NCBI RefSeq assembly: GCF_020217485.1
Contig: NZ_JAEKMI010000007.1
Coordinates: 62,001 to 126,000 of the forward strand
Source: Mycobacterium sp. WUMAC-067
GTDB lineage: Bacteria; Actinomycetota; Actinomycetes; Mycobacteriales; Mycobacteriaceae
Direction of reading: 5' to 3'
Length of the DNA: 64,000 nucleotides
How positions within the stretch are numbered: the stretch's first letter is position 1; each line of letters begins with the position of its first letter. The notes under the pieces are model-generated. The model was not told where the DNA came from. It worked only from the letters and a program-made list of their open reading frames with translations, and did not search any database. Below, one piece after another: positions 38,571 to 49,919 of the stretch. The position numbers and the translations under genes were made by a program.

Positions 38571-39883
38571 CGGTGACGTCACGCCAGGCGCTTGCCGACC
38601 AGTTGGCGCGAACCCGGACCCGGACCTTGCGGCTGGTCGACTTCGACGACGCCGAGGTGTGCCGTCAGTACGACCCGCTGATGAGCCCGCTGGTGTGGGA
38701 TCTGGCGCACATCGGGCAGCAAGAAGAGCTGTGGCTGTTGCGGGGCGGTGATCCGGCCCGGCCGTCGATGCTGCCGCCGGCCGTCGAGGGACTCTACGAC
38801 GCTTTCGTGCACTCCCGCGCCAGCCGGGTCGACCTTCCGCTGCTGCCACCGGACCAGGCGCGCGCGTACTGCCGGACGGTGCGGTCCGCCGTGCTCGACG
38901 CCCTGGACGCGCTGCCCGACGACCCCGCGGGCGACGAGGCGGCCTTCGCGTACGCGATGGTGGTCAGCCACGAAAACCAGCACGACGAAACCATGCTGCA
39001 GGCATTGAATTTGCGCCGCGGCGCCCCGCTGCTGCGCGAGACGCCGCTGCTGCCGCCCGCCCGTCCGGGCCTGGCCGGCACCTCGGTGCTGGTGCCCGGC
39101 GGCGAGTTCGTGCTCGGTGTGGACCCGGCCACCGAGCCCTTCGCGCTGGACAACGAGCGCCCCGGCCACGTCGTCGACCTGCCCGCGTTCCGGATCGGCC
39201 GGGTTCCGGTCACCAACGGCGAATGGCGGCACTTCGTCGACGACGGCGGCTACGACCAGCCGCGGTGGTGGTCGGAGCGTGGCTGGCGGCATCGCCAGGC
39301 CGCCGGCCTGACCGCGCCGCAGTTCTGGAATCCCGACGCCGCCACCCGCACCCGGTTCGGCCGCGTCGAAGACATCCCCGCCGACGAACCCGTCCAGCAC
39401 GTCAGCTATTTCGAGGCCGAGGCGTACGCGGCCTGGGCCGGGGCGCGGCTGCCCACCGAGATGGAATGGGAGAAGGCCTGCGCGTGGGACCCGTCCGCCG
39501 GCGCGCGGCGCCGCTACCCGTGGGGCGCCCAGGAGCCGGGCGAGGCGCTGGCCAACCTCGGCGGCGCCGCGTTGCGGCCCGCACCCGTCGGGGCCTACCC
39601 CGCCGGCGCCTCGGCGTACGGGGCCGAGCAGATGCTCGGCGACGTGTGGGAGTGGACGAGCAGCCCCCTGCGGCCCTGGCCCGGGTTCGTCCCGATGCTC
39701 TACGAGCGCTATTCACAGCCGTTCTTCGACGGCGATTACCGGGTGCTGCGCGGCGGGTCGTGGGCCGTGGAGCCCGGCATCCTGCGGCCGAGTTTCCGCA
39801 ATTGGGACCACCCGTACCGCCGCCAGATCTTCTCCGGCGTCCGGTTGGCCTGGGACGTTTCCGACAACGGGGACATCGCCTGA
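38567..39883 (+). CDS. egtB: sulfoxide synthase EgtB
   Basis: A 438-residue mononuclear non-haem iron enzyme that joins gamma-glutamylcysteine to trimethylhistidine with oxygen. The N-terminal DinB-like helical bundle supplies the three histidines His48 ([10 protein letters not shown]), His135 and His139 (SHENQHDE). The C-terminal FGE/sulfatase-modifying domain has [20 protein letters not shown] and [10 protein letters not shown]. The GTG at 38567 overlaps the egtA stop; a second GTG at 38573 is possible. egtC follows with a TGATG overlap. Confidence 0.95.
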   Translation: MTVTSRQALADQLARTRTRTLRLVDFDDAEVCRQYDPLMSPLVWDLAHIGQQEELWLLRGGDPARPSMLPPAVEGLYDAFVHSRASRVDLPLLPPDQARAYCRTVRSAVLDALDALPDDPAGDEAAFAYAMVVSHENQHDETMLQALNLRRGAPLLRETPLLPPARPGLAGTSVLVPGGEFVLGVDPATEPFALDNERPGHVVDLPAFRIGRVPVTNGEWRHFVDDGGYDQPRWWSERGWRHRQAAGLTAPQFWNPDAATRTRFGRVEDIPADEPVQHVSYFEAEAYAAWAGARLPTEMEWEKACAWDPSAGARRRYPWGAQEPGEALANLGGAALRPAPVGAYPAGASAYGAEQMLGDVWEWTSSPLRPWPGFVPMLYERYSQPFFDGDYRVLRGGSWAVEPGILRPSFRNWDHPYRRQIFSGVRLAWDVSDNGDIA

Positions 39884-40605
39884 TGTGCCGGCATCTCGGG
39901 TGGCTCGGGGCCGACGTCACGGTCTCCTCGCTTGTGCTCGACCCGCCGTTCGGGCTGCGGGTGCAGGCCTACGCGCCGCGCCGCCAAAAGCATTGCCTGC
40001 TGAACGCCGACGGTTGGGGCGTCGGGTTTTTCGATGTCCCTTCGGACGGCCCCTCGAATGGCGCCGCGCCACGGCGCTGGCGTAGCCCGCTGCCGCTGTG
40101 GGGCGACGTGTCGTTCGAGTCCGTCGCGCCGGCGCTGCGCAGCCACTGCGTGGTGGCCGCGGTGCGCTCGGCGACCGTCGGCATGCCCATCGAAGTCAGT
40201 GCGACGGCACCGTTCACCGACGGGCAGTGGTTGTTGTCGCACAACGGAATTGTCGACCGGGCCGTGTTGCCGGCGACGTCGCGGGCCGAATCGGTCTGCG
40301 ACAGCGCGATACTGGCGGCCGTCATCTTCGAGCGGGGCCTCGACGCGCTGGGCGAGACCATCGCCGAGATAGCGGCCGCCGATCCCAGCGCCCGGCTGAA
40401 CGTGTTGGCCGCCAACGGCTCTCGCATGCTGGCGACGGCCTGGGGGGACACGCTGTCCATCCTGCGCCGCCCGGACGGTGTGGTCCTGGCCAGCGAACCC
40501 TATGACAACGACTCCGACTGGGAGGACGTGCCGGACCGCCACCTCGTCGAAGTCACCGCCGGCGGCGTCACGCTGACGCCGCTGGATCATCCGAAAGGGT
40601 CTTGA
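39883..40605 (+). CDS. egtC: gamma-glutamyl hydrolase EgtC
   Basis: A 240-residue class II glutamine amidotransferase-type hydrolase with the N-terminal nucleophile Cys2 (MCRHLGWLG). The NADGWGVGF and LSHNGIVD motifs of the Ntn fold follow. It removes the glutamyl group from the EgtB product. Start ATG overlaps the egtB stop (TGATG) and its own stop overlaps egtD in the same manner, so production should be tightly coupled. Confidence 0.95.
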   Translation: MCRHLGWLGADVTVSSLVLDPPFGLRVQAYAPRRQKHCLLNADGWGVGFFDVPSDGPSNGAAPRRWRSPLPLWGDVSFESVAPALRSHCVVAAVRSATVGMPIEVSATAPFTDGQWLLSHNGIVDRAVLPATSRAESVCDSAILAAVIFERGLDALGETIAEIAAADPSARLNVLAANGSRMLATAWGDTLSILRRPDGVVLASEPYDNDSDWEDVPDRHLVEVTAGGVTLTPLDHPKGS

Positions 40606-41566
40606 TGACGCTGTCGCTGTCGAACCACCTCGCCGCCGACTCGGCCTACCATGCGTTGCGCCGGGACGTGTTCGACGGCCTGCAGCAGACGCCGAAGTCG
40701 TTGCCGCCCAAGTGGTTCTACGATGCCGTGGGCAGCGACCTGTTCGACCAGATCACCCGGTTGCCCGAGTACTACCCGACCCGCGCCGAGGCCGAGATCC
40801 TGCGCGCGCGGGCGGCCGAAATCGCCTCGGCCAGCGAGGCCGACACCCTGGTGGAATTGGGCAGCGGGACCTCGGAGAAGACGCGGGTGCTGCTCGACGC
40901 CCTGCGCGCACGCGGTTCGCTGCGCCGGTTCGTCCCGTTCGACGTCGACGCCAGCATCCTGTCGACGGCCGCCGCGGCCATTCAGCGGGAATACGAAGGG
41001 GTCGAAATCAAGGCCGTCTGCGGTGATTTCGAAGAACACCTGACCGAGATCCCGGTGGGCGGGCGACGGCTGTTCGTATTCCTGGGGTCGACGATCGGTA
41101 ACCTCACGCCCGGGCCGCGCGCGGACTTCCTCACCGCGCTGTCCGCCCAAATGCGGCCCGGCGACAGCCTGCTGCTGGGCACCGACCTGGTCAAGGACAC
41201 CGAGCGCCTGGTGCGCGCCTACGACGATGCCGCCGGGGTGACGGCGCTGTTCAACCGCAACGTGCTTGCGGTGGTAAACCGGGAACTGGACGCGGATTTC
41301 GACGTCGACGCCTTCCGGCACGTGGCCCGGTGGAACCCGTCCGAGGAACGCATCGAGATGTGGTTGCGGGCCGACCGCCGCCAGCGGGTGCGTGTCGGCG
41401 CGCTCGAGCTGATCGTGGATTTCGAGGCCGGCGAGGAGATGCTCACCGAGGTGTCGTGCAAGTTCCGCCCGGAAAAGGTGAGTGCCGAATTGGCCGCCGT
41501 GGGATTGCGCCGCACGCGATGGTGGACCGATGGCGCGGGCGACTTCGGGTTGTCGTTGGCCGTGAA

Positions 41567-41570
<4 letters not shown>
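40605..41570 (+). CDS. egtD: L-histidine N-alpha-methyltransferase EgtD
   Basis: A 321-residue SAM-dependent enzyme that trimethylates histidine to hercynine, the first step of ergothioneine synthesis. Family marks: [30 protein letters not shown], the SAM motif [24 protein letters not shown] and the C-terminal substrate region [12 protein letters not shown] at 40605 overlaps the egtC stop. The end overlaps egtE (GTGA). Confidence 0.96.
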
Positions 41571-43419
<1,849 letters not shown>

Positions 43420-44892
43420 CTACTCCCAGGTGTGCACCGGCTCGTTGGCGTGCATGTACTCGCAGTAGCGGCGCAGCATCTCGGCCAGGGCCGCGGGCCT
43501 GGTCATGCCGCCTTCCTGCAGGGCCCGCACGGTGGAAACCTGCCAGGTGGCGCCGTTGCGGCCCGCGCGGGCACGGCCCTCGATGACCCCCAGAAATCGG
43601 TCGCGCACCTCGGCGTCGACGCCCCAGCGCCGCAACCCCTCGTCGGCCATCGGCAGCAGTGTGTCGAGCACCAGGTCGCGTGCGGTCACCTCCCCAGCCC
43701 CGGGCCAGCGCAGCCGGGCGTTGATGCCATCGCGCGCCGCCGCCAAGAAATTGGCCTCCGCCACGGCGAAATCCATGTCGGCCCACAACGGCCTGTCCGC
43801 TTCGGACAAGCTGCGCAGCATGCCGTAGAAGAAGGACGAATTCGCCAGCATGTCAACGACTGTCGGCCCGGCCGGCAACACCCGGTTCTCCAGTCGCAGA
43901 TGTGGGCGCCCGTCGACCACGTCGTACACCGGACGGTTCCAGCGGTAGACGGTGCCGTTGTGCAGACGCAGTTCGGACAGGTGTGGGATGCGTCCGGCGG
44001 CCAGCTCGGCGACCGGATCCTCCTCGGACACCTCGGGCAACAGGGACGGAAAGTAGCGGATGTTCTCGCGATACAGGTCGACGACCGAGGTGATCCACCG
44101 TTCGCCGAACCACACTCGCGGGCGCACGCCTTGGGTTTTCAGCTCCTCCGGTCTGGTGTCGGTGGATTGGGTGAACAGCTCGATGCGGGTCTCCGCCCAC
44201 AACCGGTGGGAGAAGAAGTACGGCGAGTTGGCGCCCAGTGCCAGCTGCGGGCCGGCCACGACCTGCGCGGCGTTCCAGTTGGCGGCGAACATCTCCGGGG
44301 CCAATTGCAGGTGCAATTGCATGCTGGTGCAAGCGGATTCGGGCGCTATCGTCGCGGTGTGCCAGTTCAACGGTTCGGGGCCGTCGATGTCGATGGGGAG
44401 GTCTTCGCCGCGGGCGGTGAAGATCGAGTCGTTGAGGGCGGCATACCGCGTCGACTCGCTCATCCAGTCGTGATCGAGGTGTTCGGGCATCAGGGTGGGC
44501 AGGATGCCGATCATGACGATGTGCGCACCGTCGGCGGCGCCGGCCTTGATCTCGGCCTCGTTCAGGCTGGCCCGCACCTCGGCCTCGAGATCCAGCCCGG
44601 TGTGCCCGGGCAGCGCGTGCGGCGGGACGTTGAATTCGATGTTGTAGGCGCCCAATTCGGTCTGGTACGCGGGATCGCCGATGGCGTCCAGTACGTGGCG
44701 ATTGGACATGGCCGGCTGGTAGTCCGCGTCGACCAGGTTGCACTCGATCTCCATGCCGGTGAGCGGCTGGTCGGAATCGAAGCATGACTGGGCGAGCATC
44801 GTCTCGAACACGTTCAGACACAGCTGAACCTTGCGCCGGTATTCGCGGCGGTGTGCGCTGTCGTACGTGGTGCGCTTGACCTCTTCGCCCAC
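43420..44892 (-). CDS. GCS2-type glutamate-cysteine ligase family protein (Rv3698-like)
   Basis: A 490-residue protein of the carboxylate-amine ligase/GCS2 superfamily. The N-terminal GMEIECNLVDADYQPAMSN has the acidic metal site, and NIEFNVPPHAL and CTSMQLHLQLAPE line the active site. A long C-terminal helical part follows. It is a different subgroup from EgtA and may join glutamate to another amine or thiol. It is paired with a methyltransferase gene and next to the ergothioneine operon. GTG start; 105 bases from the divergent glpK start. Substrate unknown. Confidence 0.85.
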   Translation of the reverse strand: MGEEVKRTTYDSAHRREYRRKVQLCLNVFETMLAQSCFDSDQPLTGMEIECNLVDADYQPAMSNRHVLDAIGDPAYQTELGAYNIEFNVPPHALPGHTGLDLEAEVRASLNEAEIKAGAADGAHIVMIGILPTLMPEHLDHDWMSESTRYAALNDSIFTARGEDLPIDIDGPEPLNWHTATIAPESACTSMQLHLQLAPEMFAANWNAAQVVAGPQLALGANSPYFFSHRLWAETRIELFTQSTDTRPEELKTQGVRPRVWFGERWITSVVDLYRENIRYFPSLLPEVSEEDPVAELAAGRIPHLSELRLHNGTVYRWNRPVYDVVDGRPHLRLENRVLPAGPTVVDMLANSSFFYGMLRSLSEADRPLWADMDFAVAEANFLAAARDGINARLRWPGAGEVTARDLVLDTLLPMADEGLRRWGVDAEVRDRFLGVIEGRARAGRNGATWQVSTVRALQEGGMTRPAALAEMLRRYCEYMHANEPVHTWE

Positions 44893-44982
44893 ACCGCAGA
44901 TGCAACAGGGTTACCGCCCGTAACGCAAGCTCTCCCGCGTCGCGGTTGCGGCCTCGCGCGCCGGGCGGGTAGTCCATGATGG

Positions 44983-44999
44983 ACTTTTGCCGCAAAAGT
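44983..44999. promoter_or_regulatory. perfect inverted repeat over the glpK start
   Basis: ACTTTTGC-C-GCAAAAGT, two exact 8-base arms around one base. It covers the first two bases of the conventional GTG start at 44998. If translation begins at the TTG at 45028, the repeat would be an upstream operator or leader hairpin. It also lies in the divergent region with the GCS2-type gene. Confidence 0.6.
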
Positions 45000-46554
45000 G
45001 TCAGAGCTCACGGGTGGAGGAGAGCAGTTGGCCGAGTTCGCCGAATTCGTGGCCGCCATCGACCAGGGGACGACCAGCACTCGCTGCATGATCTTCGATC
45101 ACGAGGGCGCCGAGGTGGCCCGCCACCAGCTCGAGCACGAACAGATCCTGCCCCGAGCGGGCTGGGTCGAGCACGACCCGGTCGAGATCTGGGAACGCAC
45201 CTCCTCGGTGCTGACCTCGGTGCTCAACCGCGCCGACCTGGCTCCGAAAAACATTGCCGCGCTGGGTATCACGAACCAGCGCGAGACGACGCTGGTCTGG
45301 AACCGCAAGACCGGACGCCCCTATTACAACGCGATCGTGTGGCAGGACACCCGTACCGACCGGATCGCGTCGGCCGCCGAACACGACGGCCGGGGCGAGG
45401 TGATCCGCCGCAAGGCGGGACTTCCCCCGGCGACGTACTTCTCCGGCGCGAAGCTGCAATGGATCTTGGAGAACGTCGACGGGGTGCGCGATGCGGCCGA
45501 GCGCGGCGACGCATTGTTCGGCACCCCCGACACCTGGGTGTTGTGGAATCTGACCGGGGGTCCGCGGGGCGGCGTGCACGTCACCGACGTGACCAACGCC
45601 AGCCGCACCATGCTGATGAACCTGGAGACGCTGGACTGGGACGACGAGCTGCTGTCGTTCTTCGCCATCCCCCGGGCGATGCTGCCGCGCATCGGGCCGT
45701 CGTCGTCACGGCAGCCCTACGGGGTGACGACGGAAACCGGTCCGGCCGGGGGCGAGATTGCGATCACCGGGATGCTCGGTGACCAGCACGCGGCGATGGT
45801 GGGGCAGGTGTGTCTGGCCGAGGGGGAAGCGAAAAACACCTATGGCACCGGCAATTTCCTGCTGCTCAACACCGGTGAGACGATCGTGCGGTCCGACAAC
45901 GGGTTGCTCACCACCGTCTGCTACCAGTTCGGGGACGCCAAACCCGTTTACGCGCTTGAGGGTTCGATCGCGGTGACGGGAGCGGCCGTGCAGTGGCTGC
46001 GCGATCAGCTGGGCATCATCAGCGGGGCCGCGCAAAGCGAGGCGCTGGCGCGGCAGGTCGACGACAACGGCGGGGTCTATTTCGTCCCGGCGTTTTCCGG
46101 GCTGTTCGCGCCCTACTGGCGGTCCGACGCCCGGGGCGCGATCGTGGGGCTGTCGCGGTTCAACACCAACGCGCATCTGGCGCGGGCCACCCTGGAGGCG
46201 ATCTGCTACCAGAGCCGCGACGTGGTGGACGCGATGGCCGCGGATTCCGGTGTGCGCCTTGAGGTTTTGAAGGTCGACGGCGGTATCACCGGCAACGACC
46301 TGTGCATGCAGATACAGGCTGACGTGCTGGGCGTGGACGTGGTGCGTCCGGTGGTCGCCGAGACCACCGCGCTGGGCGCCGCGTACGCGGCCGGGCTGGC
46401 CGTGGGGTTCTGGGCAGACCCGGCGGACCTGCGCGCCAACTGGCAGGAGGGCCGGCGTTGGTCACCGGCCTGGAACGACGAGCAGCGCGCCGAGGGGTAT
46501 GCGGGCTGGCGCAAGGCCGTGCAGCGGACCCTGGATTGGGTCTCCCTCACCTGA
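44998..46554 (+). CDS. glpK: glycerol kinase
   Basis: A 518-residue FGGY kinase making glycerol 3-phosphate from glycerol and ATP. Family marks: [63 protein letters not shown] and [14 protein letters not shown]. The GTG at 44998 matches the usual N-terminus ([16 protein letters not shown]). However it has no ribosome binding site, while a TTG at 45028 has GGAGGAG five bases before it, giving 508 residues; this later start may be the real one. Confidence 0.95.
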   Translation: MSELTGGGEQLAEFAEFVAAIDQGTTSTRCMIFDHEGAEVARHQLEHEQILPRAGWVEHDPVEIWERTSSVLTSVLNRADLAPKNIAALGITNQRETTLVWNRKTGRPYYNAIVWQDTRTDRIASAAEHDGRGEVIRRKAGLPPATYFSGAKLQWILENVDGVRDAAERGDALFGTPDTWVLWNLTGGPRGGVHVTDVTNASRTMLMNLETLDWDDELLSFFAIPRAMLPRIGPSSSRQPYGVTTETGPAGGEIAITGMLGDQHAAMVGQVCLAEGEAKNTYGTGNFLLLNTGETIVRSDNGLLTTVCYQFGDAKPVYALEGSIAVTGAAVQWLRDQLGIISGAAQSEALARQVDDNGGVYFVPAFSGLFAPYWRSDARGAIVGLSRFNTNAHLARATLEAICYQSRDVVDAMAADSGVRLEVLKVDGGITGNDLCMQIQADVLGVDVVRPVVAETTALGAAYAAGLAVGFWADPADLRANWQEGRRWSPAWNDEQRAEGYAGWRKAVQRTLDWVSLT

Positions 46555-46585
46555 GGTGACCTGATCCAGGGCCCGCCGACGCCGG

Positions 46586-47305
46586 TCAGTCTTCGCCGAG
46601 AATGCCGTAGATCTCGCGCCGCGCGTTGTTGAGGATGTCAACGATGCGCTGCTGCTGCTCGGCGGAAGCGGTGTGGGCGGACTGCCCGACCGCGCCGAAC
46701 AACTGCCCGGCGGCCGCCCTCAGGTTCATGTGACCCGGGTCCGCCCCTTCGGTGATCTCGTCCCACGGCGGGGTCTCGATCTTCTCGGCCGCGCCGCGGC
46801 CCTGTTCGGTCAGCTCGAAAAGCTTCTTGCTGCCTGCGCTTTCGCTCGCGGCGATCAGGCCCTCGTCGTCGAGCAGCTGCAGGGTCGGGTAGACCGAGCC
46901 GGGGCTCGGCTTCCACAGCCCGTTGCTGCGTTCGGCGATCTGCTGGATCATCTCGTAGCCGTGCATCGGCCGCTCGGCCAGCAGCGTCAGGATGGCCGCT
47001 CGCACGTCGCCGCGCTTGCCGCGGCCCGGGCCGCCACGGCGCCAGCCGCCGCGTCGACCGCCGGGACCGAAGCCGAATCCGGGGCCGAAGCCCGGACCGA
47101 TTCCGGGACCCAACCCGAACGGGCCCTCGAAGCCACCGGGGTGGCCGCCGCCGGCGTGGTCGCGGAGATGTTCGCGAAGGTCCCGGCGCGCCTGGCGCCG
47201 CGCCTCGTGCAGGGCGCGGCGGTCGACGGGGCCGGAGCCAAAGCCGAATCCGAAGCCGGGCCGGGCGCCGAATGGTCCCTCGGGGGGAGTGAATGGGTTG
47301 CTCAT
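46586..47305 (-). CDS. PadR family transcriptional regulator with Gly/Phe-rich N-terminus
   Basis: A 239-residue regulator. The PadR winged helix begins near residue 95: RGDVRAAILTLLAERPMHGYEMIQQIAERSNGLWKPSPGSVYPTLQLLDDEGLI, followed by a C-terminal dimerisation helix region. The first 95 residues are unusual: repeats of GFGFG, GPGIGPGFGP and RRGGWRRGGPGRG with a short charged helix (ALHEARRQARRDLREHLRDH) between. This low-complexity arm may bind nucleic acid. An operator-like palindrome CGATATATCG lies about 55 bases upstream, so self-regulation is likely. Confidence 0.9.
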   Translation of the reverse strand: MSNPFTPPEGPFGARPGFGFGFGSGPVDRRALHEARRQARRDLREHLRDHAGGGHPGGFEGPFGLGPGIGPGFGPGFGFGPGGRRGGWRRGGPGRGKRGDVRAAILTLLAERPMHGYEMIQQIAERSNGLWKPSPGSVYPTLQLLDDEGLIAASESAGSKKLFELTEQGRGAAEKIETPPWDEITEGADPGHMNLRAAAGQLFGAVGQSAHTASAEQQQRIVDILNNARREIYGILGED

Positions 47306-47354
47306 TGTCTGTCCTTACGTTCGTGGGTCACGCACCGGTTTGGTGCGCTACGGA

Positions 47355-47370
47355 ATATCACGATATATCG
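47355..47370. promoter_or_regulatory. PadR-type operator upstream of padR
   Basis: ATATCACGATATATCG contains ATATC-AC-GATAT and the 10-base palindrome CGATATATCG (47361-47370). A second half-like ATATC follows near 47406. PadR-family operators are typically AT-rich ATATC/GATAT dyads, and this one stands in a GC-rich region 50 bases before the padR start, 137 bases before the divergent membrane-protein gene. Confidence 0.65.
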
Positions 47371-47506
47371 GAACCTAACGCGATGCAACGGGATATGTTG
47401 AAAAATATCGCTTGCCGCCGCTGACCTGCGGAAATATGCGCCCAAAACCGGGGCTCGGTCTGGAGGGCCGGTTTGCAGAGGGCGGACGGCGGGTAGGAAC
47501 TGTGGG

Positions 47507-47896
47507 ATGGACGCTGACAACGACGTGACGGTCGGTCGCGGGGTCGCCGGTGCGGCCCCGTTCGGGGACCCCGGTGGTGCCCCGCGCCGGAACGCGTGGC
47601 CATGGGTCAACTGGGGGTTGGCGCTGGCCACGGTGCCCGCCGCCGCGATCGTGATGCTTTTCGCGCTGGGTGGCGTGATGAGCACCGCCGGCTGCAGCGG
47701 CCGCAGTTGCCCCAGCATGGGCCACGGCGGCATCGATTTCGGCGTCGCGTTCTACGGCGCGCCCGCGGTCGCGGTCGTCGTCATCGTCATCTCGGTTTTC
47801 ACCGCCAAACACCGCGGCGGCATCGCCGTCCCGCTGTTCGGGTGGGCGCTGCTGATCGCCGACGTCGCACTGATGGCGGTGAGCGTCGCCGGCTAG
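47507..47896 (+). CDS. small multi-pass membrane protein
   Basis: A 129-residue protein with about three predicted helices (WGLALATVPAAAIVMLFALGGVM, IDFGVAFYGAPAVAVVVIVISVF, VPLFGWALLIADVALMAVSVAG). A loop between the first two holds a cysteine pair in STAGCSGRSCPSMGHGG, which may bind metal or form a disulphide. It is divergent from padR across the operator region, so it may be the regulator's target. It ends 6 bases before the convergent RDD gene. No family recognised. Confidence 0.68.
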   Translation: MDADNDVTVGRGVAGAAPFGDPGGAPRRNAWPWVNWGLALATVPAAAIVMLFALGGVMSTAGCSGRSCPSMGHGGIDFGVAFYGAPAVAVVVIVISVFTAKHRGGIAVPLFGWALLIADVALMAVSVAG

Positions 47897-47902
47897 CGCG
47901 CG

Positions 47903-48760
47903 TCAGTGCGGCGGTGCGAAACCATCCGGTGCACCGCCGTGGCCCGGCCCCGGGCCGGGCGGCCACGGCGGCGGGTACTGCTGCACCGCCCCCGGTGGCA
48001 TGGTCGGCCAACCCGGGGCGGGCGGGCGCAGCCGGGCCAGTTCGCGGCGGTGCCGCTCGGCGAGGACGGCGGCAAGCACCAGTTCCGGCGGGGCTCCCGG
48101 TGGCGGTGGCGGCGCAATGCGGGCCACGACGTCACCGGCGATGCGGTACGCCATCTGCGTGCGTAGCTGGCGGTCGAGTTGCGGTGCCCGGGAAAGGAAT
48201 TGGCGCGCGACCTCGGCCTGACCGACGGATAGCCCCGACAGCTGCAGCGACGCAGCCCACCAGGCCAGGGCCGGGGGCATCGTCGGCGGAGGTCCCAGCC
48301 GGGGTCCGCGTTCGTTGACCACCACCGTGCCGGCGAAGATATCGCCGATCCGTTTGGCCTTGGGCGACAAGATGCTGCAGATGACGGCGGGGCTCCCGAA
48401 GAGCATCCAGATTTCCACCAGCGAGGCCAGGGCGCGAAACAGCGCCTGGCGGAAGCGTTCTGGGCCGCCGTCGTCGGACACGACGCGCAGGCCCAAGGCG
48501 ATCTTGCCCACCGAGCGTCCCCGCGTCGCGGTCTCGAGGATCAACGGGTAGCCGACAATTACCAGCACCGTAAATATAAGCAGGATGGCGTTACTCAGCG
48601 CGGTGTCGAACTGGGTCAGGGTGGCGGCCCACAGCATCAGCCCGAGCAGATAGCCGATCACCATGACGGCGATATCGATCAGCGCGCTCAATGCCCGCAC
48701 CGGCAGCTGGGCGATCTGCACATCCAGCACCACGGCGTCCCCGGTCACCACCTCCGACAT
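47903..48760 (-). CDS. RDD family membrane protein (Rv3695-like)
   Basis: A 285-residue protein. The N-terminal RDD domain has LPVRALSALIDIAVMVIGYLLGLML (Arg and Asp in the first helix), a second helix pair, and TRGRSVGKIALGLRVVSDDGG, typical of this family. The C-terminal half is cytoplasmic and ends in a proline-rich tail. Start ATG at 48760. RDD proteins may transport small ions or solutes. It is divergent from the SpoIIM-like gene by about 90 bases and belongs to the MoxR/DUF58 neighbourhood conserved in actinobacteria. Confidence 0.86.
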   Translation of the reverse strand: MSEVVTGDAVVLDVQIAQLPVRALSALIDIAVMVIGYLLGLMLWAATLTQFDTALSNAILLIFTVLVIVGYPLILETATRGRSVGKIALGLRVVSDDGGPERFRQALFRALASLVEIWMLFGSPAVICSILSPKAKRIGDIFAGTVVVNERGPRLGPPPTMPPALAWWAASLQLSGLSVGQAEVARQFLSRAPQLDRQLRTQMAYRIAGDVVARIAPPPPPGAPPELVLAAVLAERHRRELARLRPPAPGWPTMPPGAVQQYPPPWPPGPGPGHGGAPDGFAPPH

Positions 48761-48852
48761 AACTTCGAACGGTACAGGCCGGGCGGGTGCGGCCGGCCAC
48801 ACTTGGTTGTGCCCGCGGGGGCATGGCCGCCGGGGCGATTAGGCTGCCCAGG

Positions 48853-49845
48853 GTGGACGTCGACGCATTCGTGCTGGCCCATCGCGGTACGTGGGACCGC
48901 CTCGACCGACTGATCGGGCGGCGCCGGTCGCTGAGCGGCGCGGAAATCGACGAGCTCGTCGAGCTGTATCAGCGGGTGTCCACCCACCTGTCGATGCTGC
49001 GCTCGGCGTCGTCGGATTCGATGCTGGTCGGCCGGCTCTCGAGCCTGGTCGCGCGGGCCCGTTCCGCGGTGACCGGCGCCCACGCGCCGCTGAGCAGTAC
49101 GTTCGCCCGGTTCTGGACGGTGTCGTTCCCGGTCGTCGCGTACCGCACCTGGCGGTGGTGGCTGGCCACGGCGGCGGTGTTCTTCGCGGTGGTCGTGCTC
49201 GTCGCGCTGTGGGTCGCCGGCAGTCCCGAGGTGCAGTCAGCGCTCGGAACACCCAGCGACATCGAGCAATTGGTCAATCACGACGTCGAGTCGTACTACA
49301 GCGAACATCCCGCCGCCGCGTTCGCGCTGCAGATCTGGGTGAACAATTCCTGGGTTTCCGCCCAATGCATCGCGCTTTCCGTGGTGCTGGGGCTGCCCAT
49401 TCCCTTCGTGCTGTTTGAAAATGCCGCCAATCTGGGCGTGATCGCCGGCCTGATGTTCCCGGCCGGCAAGGGCGACGTCCTGCTGGGATTGCTTGCCCCC
49501 CACGGGTTGTTGGAGCTGACGGCGGTCTTCCTCTCGGGGGCGGCGGGGATGCGATTGGGATGGTCGGTGATCTCGCCCGGAGACCGGCCCCGAGGGCAGG
49601 TCCTGGCCGAACAGGGTCGTGCCATCGTCTCGGTGGCCGTGGGCCTGGTGGCCGTGCTCTTGGTTTCCGGGTTGATCGAAGCGCTGGTGACGCCGTCGCC
49701 GTTGCCGACCGTCGTACGGGTCGGCATCGGCATCGTCGCCGAGGCGGCGTTCGTGTGCTACATCGTCTATTTCGGCCGCCGCGGGGTCAAAGCCGGGGAA
49801 AGCGGCGACATCGAGGACGCGCCGGACGTGGTCCCCACCGGCTGA
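48853..49845 (+). CDS. SpoIIM-like stage II sporulation M family membrane protein (Rv3694c-like)
   Basis: A 330-residue membrane protein. A cytoplasmic helical start (VDAFVLAHRGTWDRLDRLIGRRRSLSGAEIDELVELYQRVSTHLS) is followed by about six membrane helices, with FENAANLGVIAGLMFPAGK and LLAPHGLLELTAVFLSGAAGMRLG, the signature of the SpoIIM family. The GTG at 48853 gives the length of the M. tuberculosis protein. In non-sporulating actinobacteria it travels with RDD, DUF58 and MoxR genes; its role is unknown. Confidence 0.88.
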   Translation: MDVDAFVLAHRGTWDRLDRLIGRRRSLSGAEIDELVELYQRVSTHLSMLRSASSDSMLVGRLSSLVARARSAVTGAHAPLSSTFARFWTVSFPVVAYRTWRWWLATAAVFFAVVVLVALWVAGSPEVQSALGTPSDIEQLVNHDVESYYSEHPAAAFALQIWVNNSWVSAQCIALSVVLGLPIPFVLFENAANLGVIAGLMFPAGKGDVLLGLLAPHGLLELTAVFLSGAAGMRLGWSVISPGDRPRGQVLAEQGRAIVSVAVGLVAVLLVSGLIEALVTPSPLPTVVRVGIGIVAEAAFVCYIVYFGRRGVKAGESGDIEDAPDVVPTG

Positions 49846-49919
49846 GTTTCGCGAGACTGCAACTACCGACGGCCTTACTCGGGAAATGCGTCGGTGGTTA
49901 CAGCTTCGCGGCGCCAAAG

